A stretch of DNA of 30,939 bases from a virus. Position numbers and translations under genes: made by a program. The DNA lies in the IMG/VR virus record IMGVR_UViG_3300020180_000090, positions 1-30,939 of that record, one strand, 5' to 3'. The notes beneath the pieces are model-generated. The model did not search any database and was not told where the DNA came from. It saw only the letters and a list, made by a program, of their open reading frames with translations. Position 1 is the first letter of the stretch. The number at the start of each line of letters is the position of its first letter. Below are positions 1-6,474 of this stretch, in pieces.

Positions 1-111
1 TCACCAACTACATACCTACCAGTAGCCTCATTCGTAGCACCAGGTGCCATTGGACAAGTCGGGTCCACTCAATGGTACCGTATCGCGTCAGTATTCTATT
101 TTAACGGCTAA
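1..111 (+). CDS. C-terminal end of a phage structural protein (partial)
   Basis: An open frame enters from the left edge and stops at TAA 109-111, giving the last 36 residues of a protein. The tail ends in QWYRIASVFYFNG and is rich in Gly, Val and aromatic residues, as in beta-structured fibre or capsid-decoration proteins. It sits 14 bp upstream of a receptor-binding-type gene on the same strand, so a tail or fibre role is likely by context. The start and the domain content lie outside the window, and no family can be named. Confidence 0.6.
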   Translation, partial: SPTTYLPVASFVAPGAIGQVGSTQWYRIASVFYFNG

Positions 112-125
112 TAACTAATACATCT

Positions 126-2255
126 ATGCCATTTCCAACACCAGGAGGAGGAGGAGGTTCCTCATCATCTCTCACCAGAACAATCACACAAACAGCTCAC
201 GGGTTCACAGTAGGTCAGTGGGTATACCTTTCCGCTGCAAGTACCTACGCATTAACTGATGCAGACCTGTCACAACCGTCAGACAGCATCGGAGTAGTTT
301 CAACTGTCGTCGATGCTAATAACTTTACTCTGCTAACGTCAGGATATGTTATAGGGCTAACAGGACTCACCGCAGCAGAACCTCATTTCCTCTCAGGAAC
401 TCCAGGAACAATCACTGCTACAGAACCAACTAACCCTGCACAGATACGCAAGCCTGTTCTTATAGCAGACACGACTACATCAGGTTGGGTAATCGACCGT
501 AGTGGAACACCAGTAGTCGGACAGACAGCAGTAGTGAACAGCGGAGTGAACACTACTATCACAAATAATACATCCACGGGATCCCTTACGTTTGTGGATG
601 TACCAGGTGGGTCATTTGTTTTACCAGTGGCTGGAACTTATAAGGTAACGTATTCAGTACCGTGCCTTAACGCTGCAGCAAACGGAGTATTTATCCAACT
701 AGCTGATAGTGCCAACGTATCTGTGCCTAATAGCATAGCTTTTCATTCATTGGGCAGTGCCAATAATTACATCAGTATCTCCCAGGCGGTCTTGATAACT
801 GTTACAGCTGCAACCACATACAAGCTGCAATTCAGAGTGGGTGGTGGTACAGGTTTTATTGCAAACAGTACAGCTAACGGAAATGCGACGATTGTTTGGA
901 CCCAGCTAGGTGGCACACCAGTCCCAATGAGTATGGCTGGAGAGCATGGTGAAGTAGCACTCACCTCAGCTGATGTGACAATTACCACGAGTGCGACAGA
1001 TATTTTATCATTTACAGTACCAACAGCTGGAATATGGCGAATACTTGCAAACGTACAACTTAATTATTTGAGTTCTACTCTTGGTTACTTATGGCTGTCT
1101 GATAATAGCAATGCAGAGCAACCATTTACGCGACAGTATATGCAGTCTGGTACCTCAACGGCTAACTTAGGAATTGCTCAAACATTGGTTTCGACAGTAG
1201 TAACCTCTGGACCACAAACATTCAAAATACGAGGCTCAACTGGTAGTGCAACCATGATAGCATATAGGTTTGCAACACCACTTAACTCGTCATCAGGTGG
1301 AACAAGAGTTGTGTTTGAGAAGATGAGCGGGTTTATCCCCACGACCGGTAGCACGGTTGACTATGTGAATGCGAGAATAACATCATCTACGACGATACTG
1401 GCGGCAGCTGCTAATACTGCAGCTGCGAATATTCCGTTTGCCACTTACTCAGGAAATATCCCCAACACTTCGGGAGTGTTTAGTCTTACGGCAGGGAAGA
1501 CGTATGCAATATCCGGTAGGATTTATTTTGCTGGTTCCGTTGGAGCAGCTTCTAATGGTTATCTTGTCTATAAATGGGTGGACGCTGTAACCGGGTCAGC
1601 ATTAGACGCTACTAGCGGGTCAGGAATCATAACATCCTCCAACGGAACTACGCCTTACGCCCAACAAAACCAAGCTAGTATTGTTTACACCCCTGTGGCA
1701 AATCAGACCATTGTTTTGAGATTGTTCACCTTTTCTTCGTACACATCTGTTAGCGTAAGCTCGGGTACCGGAGCCAATGCAGAAAGCTCGGCGACCATCG
1801 TTCAAATCGGTTCGACCGCGACGACACTAACAACTCGTGTAAATGTTATCAACCGTGGTAAGACAGTAGTCAACTCAATGCTAAATAACACTTGGGTAAA
1901 GCATACAAACTGGATTAACATAACCGACCCAACAAACTCAATGAATGTAGCAACTGGAGTGTTTACAGCTCCACGTACAGCAAACTATTCTTTTACAGGA
2001 GGTAACTATATACCGAACAACGCAAGCGGTCAGTATGCAGGTTTATCGGTCTACAAGAATGCGGTCACTCAGTTATATTCGGTGATATTCGTAGTAGCTG
2101 GTCCAACCAACTATCCCTCAACCTCAGGTGTCATAGAATTAGCAGCAGGAGACACGCTTGAGCTACGAGGGTACAATGGTGGTGCAACAGCAAACGGCAA
2201 TATCTCCGCATCTGACAACTGGTTTACCATTACTGAAATAAACCCAACTTTCTAA
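126..2255 (+). CDS. Tail fibre / receptor-binding protein with repeated C1q/TNF-like beta modules
   Basis: A 709-residue virion surface protein, predicted to contact the host. It has a Gly/Ser-rich N-terminus (MPFPTPGGGGG). A module at about residues 20-125 resembles N-terminal domains of phage fibre proteins (TAHGFTVGQWVYL, then NNFTLLTSG). Three or four roughly 130-residue beta-rich repeats follow. Each has the pattern of a stretch ending in a G-x-Y/W turn (PVAGTYKVTYS, TAGIWRILANV, TAGKTYAISGR, RTANYSFTGG), as in C1q/TNF-like jelly rolls. No Cys-rich or enzymatic motif is seen, so depolymerase activity is not supported. The ATG follows ACATCT with no Shine-Dalgarno sequence. It stops 4 bp before the next fibre-like gene. 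The fold assignment is by eye. Confidence 0.75.
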   Translation: MPFPTPGGGGGSSSSLTRTITQTAHGFTVGQWVYLSAASTYALTDADLSQPSDSIGVVSTVVDANNFTLLTSGYVIGLTGLTAAEPHFLSGTPGTITATEPTNPAQIRKPVLIADTTTSGWVIDRSGTPVVGQTAVVNSGVNTTITNNTSTGSLTFVDVPGGSFVLPVAGTYKVTYSVPCLNAAANGVFIQLADSANVSVPNSIAFHSLGSANNYISISQAVLITVTAATTYKLQFRVGGGTGFIANSTANGNATIVWTQLGGTPVPMSMAGEHGEVALTSADVTITTSATDILSFTVPTAGIWRILANVQLNYLSSTLGYLWLSDNSNAEQPFTRQYMQSGTSTANLGIAQTLVSTVVTSGPQTFKIRGSTGSATMIAYRFATPLNSSSGGTRVVFEKMSGFIPTTGSTVDYVNARITSSTTILAAAANTAAANIPFATYSGNIPNTSGVFSLTAGKTYAISGRIYFAGSVGAASNGYLVYKWVDAVTGSALDATSGSGIITSSNGTTPYAQQNQASIVYTPVANQTIVLRLFTFSSYTSVSVSSGTGANAESSATIVQIGSTATTLTTRVNVINRGKTVVNSMLNNTWVKHTNWINITDPTNSMNVATGVFTAPRTANYSFTGGNYIPNNASGQYAGLSVYKNAVTQLYSVIFVVAGPTNYPSTSGVIELAAGDTLELRGYNGGATANGNISASDNWFTITEINPTF

Positions 2256-2259
2256 ATAT

Positions 2260-3123
2260 ATGTCAACATCAAACATATCAACGGTACTCGGTAACATAGC
2301 AGCACCTGCATTCGTAGGGTCTACATCAGGTGCTCCAGGAGTGATTGGTCTCGTACCAGCTCCTGCAGCTAACCCAAACGAGGCACGAGTACTAACTGAC
2401 GCAGGTACATTTCAAGGGCTGTCAACAATCCGACCGACTCTTGATACACCACCAAAGATAACTCGTTTCATTATTCCAGGGGTGTTCACCTTTACGCCAG
2501 ACCCACTAGCCAAGTATGCAATGGTAGAAATAACAGGCGGAGGTGGATCAGGTGCAGGATGTGCAGCGACAGGAGGTTTACAAAACTCAGCCGGGTCAGG
2601 CGGAGGTGGCTCTACTTATCTTCAAATGAGGGTGTCAGCAGCCCAAATGGGTACAGCAAATAGAACAGTAACGGTCGGAGCTGCAGGCGTGGGAGGTACA
2701 GGAAACGGTACAGCAGGAGGTACGTCATCTATCGATTCGATGATGATTACTCCAGGAGGTTCTCCAGGTACAACTGTGGCACCATCAGGAGGCGAGATTG
2801 ACCAAACTGGTGGTGCAGGTAACTCTAGTCAGTCTTTCTCTGGGGCTGCTCTTATCAAGTCCATCACAGGGCAACGAGGAGGCACGACCGCTTGCAACTC
2901 AGGAGGTTCATTTAGGACCGTAGGTGGTGCAGGAGCATCCTATCTAGGTCTAGGAACACTGGCTAGACCAGTAAGTGGAGCTGGTGGTATTAAACTAACA
3001 GGACAGACAGGAAGTGGATATGGTTCAGGCTCGTCAGGTACGTTCAACTCAGCATCCCAGACAGCAACCTCAGCAGTAGATGCACAAGATGGAGCAGTGT
3101 TTATCGTAGAGTACTACCAGTAG
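2260..3123 (+). CDS. Glycine-rich tail fibre / adhesin protein
   Basis: 287 residues. About 90 N-terminal residues carry repeats of Ala/Gly/Pro turns typical of fibre attachment regions. A Gly-rich domain follows from about residue 85, with EITGGGGSGAG, GSGGGGSTY and TVGAAGVGGTGNGTAGG, ending DGAVFIVEYYQ. This is the pattern of the phage glycine-rich tip domain, in which polyglycine loops form the host-contact face and the final beta strand ends in E-Y-Y. The gene begins 4 bp after the larger fibre gene and ends 3 bp before a small membrane-protein gene, so it is co-transcribed with both. A receptor-binding tip is the best guess; the family match is from pattern recognition only. Confidence 0.75.
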   Translation: MSTSNISTVLGNIAAPAFVGSTSGAPGVIGLVPAPAANPNEARVLTDAGTFQGLSTIRPTLDTPPKITRFIIPGVFTFTPDPLAKYAMVEITGGGGSGAGCAATGGLQNSAGSGGGGSTYLQMRVSAAQMGTANRTVTVGAAGVGGTGNGTAGGTSSIDSMMITPGGSPGTTVAPSGGEIDQTGGAGNSSQSFSGAALIKSITGQRGGTTACNSGGSFRTVGGAGASYLGLGTLARPVSGAGGIKLTGQTGSGYGSGSSGTFNSASQTATSAVDAQDGAVFIVEYYQ

Positions 3124-3126
3124 TAT

Positions 3127-3348
3127 ATGAAGTGCAACCTCGACAACAAAGAATGTGGCGATAAACACGAGCTGTTGCTTCATCTGGTCGGTGACCTAAC
3201 GAGGGACGTGACACATCTACAGGAGGAGGTCAATGACTGTCACACATTTATTACTCAACTGAAAGGTGTGTTGGCAGTATTCCAGTGGGTATCAGCGAGT
3301 GCTATTGTTGCGATAACTATCTACCTAATCGAAACGGTTATTGTATAA
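3127..3348 (+). CDS. Small coiled-coil protein with C-terminal membrane anchor, possible holin/lysis accessory
   Basis: 73 residues. Residues 1-45 are polar, heptad-like (LLLHLVGDLTRDVTHLQEEV) and contain three Cys (C3, C10, C38). Residues 48-72 form one hydrophobic segment (VFQWVSASAIVAITIYLI). A coiled coil followed by a single C-terminal helix is the layout of XhlA-type haemolysin/holin accessory proteins. The gene lies 10 bp before another single-helix protein and about 380 bp before the endolysin, which supports a lysis role. No Shine-Dalgarno sequence precedes the ATG (AGTAT-ATG). Could also be a virion membrane-contact protein. Confidence 0.55.
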   Translation: MKCNLDNKECGDKHELLLHLVGDLTRDVTHLQEEVNDCHTFITQLKGVLAVFQWVSASAIVAITIYLIETVIV

Positions 3349-3349
3349 T
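3344..3349 (+). promoter_or_regulatory. Candidate -10 box (TATAAT), near-leaderless
   Basis: A perfect TATAAT overlaps the TAA stop of the upstream gene and ends 8 bp before the next ATG at 3358. A start point 7 nt downstream would leave a 2-nt leader. No convincing -35 box is seen, so this rests mainly on the repeated geometry elsewhere in the window. Confidence 0.4.
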
Positions 3350-3357
3350 AGATAGGT

Positions 3358-3624
3358 ATGCACCAAGCATTACAAGTAGTACTATTTATAAGCCTATCCT
3401 TAACCATAATAATATTTATGTTAAACCAAATTTTCCAGCAGTTTATTCAGGTATACAATAATATAAAATCACAGGTTATTAACCTGAACGAACGTGTAAA
3501 TGGTATCGATGCTCGCATGTCTAGTTTTGAGCAAATGCTCAATGAGGTACAGGCTCGCCAGAATAACTCAGAGTCTATCGGCGACCTCTCAGGAATCCAT
3601 CAACAGCTTGACCAGTTGATGTAA
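3358..3624 (+). CDS. Small membrane protein with N-terminal helix and coiled coil
   Basis: 88 residues. One hydrophobic helix at about residues 5-30 (LFISLSLTIIIFMLNQIF) is followed by a polar, heptad-patterned region to the end (INLNERVNGIDARMSSFEQML). The topology is the reverse of the preceding gene: anchor first, coiled coil last. Together the two could act as a holin and partner or as spanin-like parts, but there is no lipobox Cys, so an o-spanin is not supported. It stops 1 bp before the next small gene. Function not recognised beyond the lysis context. Confidence 0.55.
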   Translation: MHQALQVVLFISLSLTIIIFMLNQIFQQFIQVYNNIKSQVINLNERVNGIDARMSSFEQMLNEVQARQNNSESIGDLSGIHQQLDQLM

Positions 3625-3625
3625 T

Positions 3626-3736
3626 ATGGAAACTAATGAGAGGGACTTAGAATGCCGCATCGATAAGCTCAATAGGATACTTGATATTGCTCTCCTCGTC
3701 TCTCTCGTAGTAGTGTTAACACTAACAATCCTATGA
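3626..3736 (+). CDS. 36-residue single-helix membrane micro-protein
   Basis: Reads METNERDLECRIDKLNRIL followed by a hydrophobic helix (residues 20-36, IALLVSLVVVLTLTIL) and TGA. It starts 1 bp after the previous stop, and its TGA overlaps the endolysin start as ATGA (3733-3736). This tight translational coupling supports it as a real gene despite its size. A charged amphipathic N-terminus plus one C-terminal helix fits a small holin or antiholin-like lysis protein; this is inference from position. Confidence 0.5.
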   Translation: METNERDLECRIDKLNRILDIALLVSLVVVLTLTIL

Positions 3737-4488
3737 CAAGAAAAACATTTCAAAGTTTCTACCCTGATAACAAAGGAGCACTGGACTGCTATGACCTCAT
3801 TAAAAAAGCTCTCGAAGAGTTTGGTATCATGTCAGACAATACTCTGCTAGGAGCAATCGCTACTGTCAGAACAGAAGTCGGACGAAGTTACCGACCTATC
3901 ACAGAGATAGCATCAGGTGTGGCTTACGAGGGACGGAGAGATCTAGGAAACTTCATCAAAGGAGACGGAGTTAAGTTCAAAGGACGAGGATACCTCCAGT
4001 TGACTGGAAGAGCGAACTACGCACACTACGGTAAGCTGATTGGTGTAGACCTTGTCTCAAACCCAGAACTAGCTAACGACCCTAACAACTCTGCTCGTAT
4101 CCTGGCTGTATACTTCAAAGACAGAAATGTCCACACAGCATGCGACAAAGGACAGTGGGAAACAGTACGTCGTTTAGTAAATGGAGGGCTTAATGGCTAT
4201 GAGACATTCGAGAAAGTTATTGCTGACTTTCAAGGACGTATCGCATTAGAAACACCACCACCTGTAAAAGCTAAACTACCTGATATGAAACACAAGACGT
4301 ACGTCGGAATACTCCTACTCCTCCTATCAGCACTTGAAGCTCAAGGACTTATACCTAATATAGGACCAGCAGGTTACCAAGAGATAGTGGGGTACGTCTC
4401 CACAATCATCGGAGCAGCCGTAGCTATCTACGGGCGACTCGATGTTGGCGAGAGACTAGCAGTAGCTACAGGGGGGCAGGACTCTTAA
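3733..4488 (+). CDS. Endolysin: GH19 (chitinase-like) muramidase with C-terminal membrane segments
   Basis: 251 residues. Residues 30-170 match glycoside hydrolase family 19 endolysins, which cut the glycan of peptidoglycan: AIATVRTEVGRSYRPITE carries the likely catalytic E48 and E58, followed by GDGVKFKGRGYLQLTGRANY and ELANDPNNSARILAVYF. After a Pro/Lys linker (about 171-187) come two hydrophobic segments, TYVGILLLLLSALEA and IVGYVSTIIGAAVAIYG. A soluble GH19 endolysin normally ends near the catalytic domain, so the C-terminal pair is an unusual membrane module, possibly a fused holin or anchor. The start ATG overlaps the upstream stop (ATGA). Catalytic assignment is strong; the role of the membrane part is inferred. 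Confidence 0.88.
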   Translation: MTRKTFQSFYPDNKGALDCYDLIKKALEEFGIMSDNTLLGAIATVRTEVGRSYRPITEIASGVAYEGRRDLGNFIKGDGVKFKGRGYLQLTGRANYAHYGKLIGVDLVSNPELANDPNNSARILAVYFKDRNVHTACDKGQWETVRRLVNGGLNGYETFEKVIADFQGRIALETPPPVKAKLPDMKHKTYVGILLLLLSALEAQGLIPNIGPAGYQEIVGYVSTIIGAAVAIYGRLDVGERLAVATGGQDS

Positions 4489-4523
4489 TCATAATTAACA
4501 CTTAACAGTAAACTATAAACCAT

Positions 4524-4709
4524 ATGATAACCAAAAACTCAGTAGTAATCATCATTGTAGTAGCAGTACTTGCTATCGCACTGGCATTCATTATAAAGAA
4601 ACCAGACGTTGAAATCGTACCGATCAACACTGCTGCTCCGATAACTGCAACCGTAGTTACCCCTGAGACAGTAGTGGCTCCACTTGACGAAACGGTGAAG
4701 ACTAACTAA
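4524..4709 (+). CDS. Small membrane-anchored protein at the end of the lysis cassette
   Basis: 61 residues: short MITKN head, one strong hydrophobic helix (residues 6-25, VVIIIVVAVLAIALAFII), then KK and a Val/Thr/Pro/Ala-rich tail of about 35 residues without Cys. The KK just after the helix suggests an uncleaved anchor. The gene lies 35 bp after the endolysin and directly before a strong terminator, so it closes the lysis operon. It could be an i-spanin-like or holin-modulating protein, but no motif decides. The ATG follows TATAAACCAT with no Shine-Dalgarno sequence. Confidence 0.5.
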   Translation: MITKNSVVIIIVVAVLAIALAFIIKKPDVEIVPINTAAPITATVVTPETVVAPLDETVKTN

Positions 4710-4750
4710 ACACAATAGAAGCCCACTATCCACTAGTGGGCTTTGTGTTA
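4709..4750 (+). terminator. Intrinsic terminator after the fibre/lysis operon
   Basis: GCCCACTA (4721-4728), a 5-nt loop and TAGTGGGC (4734-4741) form a perfect 8-bp stem followed by TTTGTGTT. An outer AACACAA/TTGTGTT pairing (4709-4715 with 4743-4749) extends it. Confidence 0.8.
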
Positions 4751-4754
4751 TACT
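4746..4754 (+). promoter_or_regulatory. Extended -10 promoter (TGTTATACT)
   Basis: TGT directly precedes TATACT at 4749-4754, the extended -10 form that can work without a -35 box; none is seen. It overlaps the tail of the lysis terminator. The predicted start is near 4761, just at the foot of the structured leader. Confidence 0.5.
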
Positions 4755-4757
4755 ATT

Positions 4758-4846
4758 AAGGTAGGCACGAGCGAAAGCACGTGCATATATCGCCTTAGAC
4801 CTTGTGTCTAGGGTACAGGGAGCTCTGGTGGGAATTCCTTGTACCC
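4758..4846 (+). ncRNA. Structured 5' leader with two hairpins, candidate cis-regulatory RNA
   Basis: Hairpin A: GCACGAGC (4765-4772), GAAA tetraloop (4773-4776), GCACGTGC (4777-4784), one A/A mismatch, flanked by AAGGT (4758-4762) pairing with ACCTT (4799-4803). Hairpin B: GGGTACAGGGA (4811-4821) pairs with TTCCTTGTACCC (4835-4846) through G-U allowances, giving a stem of about 11-12 bp that ends 5 nt before the ATG at 4852. A GNRA tetraloop and a long stem close to the start codon suggest translational control or a protein-bound leader. It matches no riboswitch class I recognise. Confidence 0.5.
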
Positions 4847-4851
4847 TGAAT

Positions 4852-5337
4852 ATGAAGTTATCTCTACGTGCTATCGGACTCTACTCCTTATTACAAAAGC
4901 CTAAATACATGGCTGAGATTATTGAGTTAACAACAGATATGGAGACGGCAGTCATCGGGGCTTTCAATGAGTTAGTAAAGAACAAGAGAGGTGTGCTCCT
5001 CAACGACATGTACTACGCTACAGAAGAACACGGGTCCATGGAGCTAAAAGAGAGGTTCCATAAGCTTTTCGTTATGACTCGGACATACGCGATTATACTG
5101 TGGTGGTATGAGGAACTTATCGAAACACTGGGGTATAATATAGACTTCGGGGACGATCATAATATGAGAGAGATGGTGGAGCGTGAGTACGCTACAGCAA
5201 GAGAACTCTCATACAAAACAACCGACCAAGACCTATATGAATCTTTCAAAACTATGGCGAAAAATATGGACAAGGACGAGAAGACTATACCTCGTCTGTC
5301 TGGATTGTTTGACTACTCCAAGAGAATTGACAGGTAG
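4852..5337 (+). CDS. Putative winged-helix DNA-binding protein
   Basis: 161 residues from the ATG at 4852, chosen over an in-frame GTG at 4804 because the latter lies inside the predicted leader hairpins. Residues 1-50 (MKLSLRAIGLYSLLQKP, then a helix with ELTTDMETAVIGAFNELVKNKRG) resemble the winged helix-turn-helix at the N-terminus of phage replisome-organiser and related regulators. The rest is helical and charged with no enzyme motif. Its end overlaps the following HNH endonuclease frame. A regulator acting with that endonuclease is possible; the match is modest. Confidence 0.45.
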   Translation: MKLSLRAIGLYSLLQKPKYMAEIIELTTDMETAVIGAFNELVKNKRGVLLNDMYYATEEHGSMELKERFHKLFVMTRTYAIILWWYEELIETLGYNIDFGDDHNMREMVEREYATARELSYKTTDQDLYESFKTMAKNMDKDEKTIPRLSGLFDYSKRIDR

Positions 5338-5950
5338 TCCAGGAGCTGGACTACGAAAGAACATCGATGATATCACTTCGAACGTACTGACGAACAAGCA
5401 ACTAGGTTCGCATATCGAGAGAATAACAAACAACTTTTACTCAGAGATTGCAAATCAGCTCGCAGTGCTCTCGTGGGACCTGTTCAACAGGACCCATAAC
5501 AGAGAAGTCGTGACTAAGTTTATGGATATAGCCTACTCTCTCGAATGCGAGTGGCGAGCTGTACACGTGAAAGAGTTACTATTCTGCAGACTGGTTAACC
5601 CAGATTCTTTAGATACGGTAGACTTCATGGAGATATACACACTGGACAGTAAGTACGCCTCCATGTTTGTGAAGCAATTGAAGTCGCTGCCTTATCGTGA
5701 GTACCTCACCACAAGTTATTGGAAAGCTATCCGTAGACGTATGCATCGGATATACAATGGTAAGTGTGCACACTGTGAAGAAACACAGCACTTAGAGGTA
5801 CACCACATGTGTTACAACTTCCTCGGTGAAGACCACCTACACCTTGATAACCTCATTGTCATGTGCAGGGCACATCACCAGCGATTCCACGATATTGATA
5901 ACATGAAGAAGCAGGTAAAAGAAAAGAAGTGGGGCAAGGTGGGGCAATAG
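5327..5950 (+). CDS. HNH endonuclease (uncertain start)
   Basis: The C-terminal third carries a clear HNH nuclease with a zinc knuckle: SYWKAIRRRMHRIYNGKCAHC, LEVHHMCYNFLGEDHLHLDNLIVMCRAHHQRFH. It would cut DNA as a homing-type enzyme. The open frame extends back to an ATG at 5183, but residues encoded upstream of about 5325 look like an out-of-frame reading of the preceding gene. No ATG lies at the boundary; TTG at 5327-5329, 6 bp before the upstream TAG, is the likeliest start. It could also be reached by a +1 shift from the previous gene, or a sequencing error may split one gene. A roughly 125-residue helical region precedes the HNH domain and is not recognised. Confidence 0.7.
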   Translation: MTGSPGAGLRKNIDDITSNVLTNKQLGSHIERITNNFYSEIANQLAVLSWDLFNRTHNREVVTKFMDIAYSLECEWRAVHVKELLFCRLVNPDSLDTVDFMEIYTLDSKYASMFVKQLKSLPYREYLTTSYWKAIRRRMHRIYNGKCAHCEETQHLEVHHMCYNFLGEDHLHLDNLIVMCRAHHQRFHDIDNMKKQVKEKKWGKVGQ

Positions 5951-5952
5951 AA

Positions 5953-5972
5953 AACCGTGATTTCTCACGGTT
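5953..5972. terminator. Hairpin between convergent genes
   Basis: AACCGTGA (5953-5960), TTTC loop, TCACGGTT (5965-5972): a perfect 8-bp stem directly after the HNH stop codon and 8 bp beyond the stop of the minus-strand gene. The U-tract is weak on the plus strand (GTGTTGTTT) and short on the minus strand. Confidence 0.5.
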
Positions 5973-5979
5973 GTGTTGT

Positions 5980-6153
5980 TTAGTTAAATAGGGCGACAAG
6001 CATTACGGAGAGTATACCAGCGAGTAGGAATGTACTTACTATTGTGAATCCTGTGATTACTCGGGTGTCTACTTTTAGATATACTGGCTGGAAGACGGGT
6101 GCTTTAGCAACAGCCTTTTTCTTAGCTGGTGCTTTTTTTGTTTGGTCGATCAT
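5980..6153 (-). CDS. 57-residue lysine-rich membrane protein
   Basis: Reads MIDQTKKAPAKKKAVAKAP, then a short linker and one hydrophobic helix (residues 34-57, VITGFTIVSTFLLAGILSVM). A basic, Ala/Lys/Pro-rich head resembling a histone-like tail on a single membrane anchor is unusual. The gene stands alone on the minus strand between two plus-strand blocks. A perfect TATAAT preceded by TGT ends 8 bp before its ATG, and a hairpin follows its stop, so it looks like an independent, near-leaderless transcription unit. Function unknown; a membrane-tethered nucleic-acid-binding or superinfection-exclusion protein would be speculation. Confidence 0.55.
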   Translation of the reverse strand: MIDQTKKAPAKKKAVAKAPVFQPVYLKVDTRVITGFTIVSTFLLAGILSVMLVALFN

Positions 6154-6161
6154 ACCGATGG

Positions 6162-6170
6162 ATTATAACA
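6162..6170 (-). promoter_or_regulatory. Extended -10 promoter of the 57-residue membrane protein
   Basis: On the minus strand TGTTATAAT; the TATAAT (6162-6167) ends 8 bp before the ATG at 6153. The predicted leader is about 2 nt. Confidence 0.55.
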
Positions 6171-6179
6171 CACAAGCCC

Positions 6180-6229
6180 ACCTAGTCTAGGTAAGCCGCT
6201 CTAAGGGCTACTGTAGGAACTTAATCTAC
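6180..6229. other. Three consecutive short inverted repeats
   Basis: ACCTAGTCTAGGT (6180-6192); AGCC/GGCT (6194-6197 with 6206-6209); GTAG/CTAC (6213-6216 with 6226-6229). They lie between two divergent promoters and may be operators or a folded RNA. No tRNA T-loop or full cloverleaf could be built. Confidence 0.35.
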
Positions 6230-6237
6230 GGCACACC

Positions 6238-6265
6238 TTGACCAGTATACCTTAAAGGGTATACT
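6238..6265 (+). promoter_or_regulatory. Promoter with 22-bp palindromic operator
   Basis: -35 TTGACC (6238-6243), 16-bp spacer, -10 TATACT (6260-6265). The region from spacer to -10 is an inverted repeat: AGTATACC (6244-6251) and GGTATACT (6258-6265) with a 6-bp centre. A dimeric repressor bound here would block the polymerase. Predicted start near 6272. Confidence 0.65.
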
Positions 6266-6271
6266 ATATAC

Positions 6272-6376
6272 GCGGGGGGCGGAAGTGGAGCAATCCACCT
6301 ATGTCACTCAAAAAGGTACAGCTAGCTTAAGATAGCCACGCCATTTAGAACATCCTATTGCAAGAGGGTGTTTTTT
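6272..6376 (+). ncRNA. Predicted ~105-nt structured non-coding RNA
   Basis: Bounded by the promoter at 6238-6265 and an intrinsic terminator at 6349-6376. The core folds as GTGGA-GCAA-TCCAC (6285-6298) with a GNRA loop, enclosed by GGCG/CGCC. A downstream GCTA...TAGC hairpin competes with a CTAT/ATAG pairing, so two alternative folds exist. There is no open frame of useful length with a good start. Candidate roles are an antisense or protein-binding regulatory RNA, or the attenuated leader of the late operon at 6475. I do not recognise a family. Confidence 0.5.
6349..6376 (+). terminator. Intrinsic terminator of the predicted ncRNA
   Basis: AACATCCT (6349-6356) pairs fully with AGGGTGTT (6365-6372), one U-G pair, 8-nt loop, followed by a run of six T (6371-6376). 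Confidence 0.75.
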
Positions 6377-6392
6377 GTTACATAATACATTT

Positions 6393-6418
6393 GAGTTCAG
6401 GTCGATCTGAACTCTTTT
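6393..6418 (+). terminator. Second stacked terminator
   Basis: GAGTTCAG (6393-6400), 6-nt loop, CTGAACTC (6407-6414), a perfect 8-bp stem followed by TTTT. Confidence 0.65.
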
Positions 6419-6419
6419 C

Positions 6420-6448
6420 AAAAATGCATGTTCATGACATGCTTTTTT
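6420..6448. terminator. Third stacked terminator, A-run and T-run flanked
   Basis: GCATGT (6426-6431) and ACATGC (6437-6442) with AAAAA before and TTTTTT (6443-6448) after; it can work in both directions. It insulates the late operon start at 6475 from upstream transcription. The same palindrome could also be an operator for the promoter that follows. Confidence 0.6.
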
Positions 6449-6460
6449 GATTGCGTAAGG

Positions 6461-6466
6461 TATAAT
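6461..6466 (+). promoter_or_regulatory. -10 box of the structural operon
   Basis: Perfect TATAAT ending 8 bp before the ATG at 6475, directly after three terminators. The predicted leader is about 2 nt. The -35 region is poor, suggesting dependence on an activator. Confidence 0.55.
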
Positions 6467-6474
6467 ACGAGTAT

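Noticed and set aside
4804-4851. GTG start extending the winged-helix gene by 16 codons
   Set aside because: The added codons lie inside a strong predicted leader hairpin; the ATG at 4852 has the usual AATATG context.
6180-6240. tRNA-like cloverleaf
   Set aside because: No TTC-type T-loop, no anticodon arm and no matching 7-bp acceptor stem on either strand.
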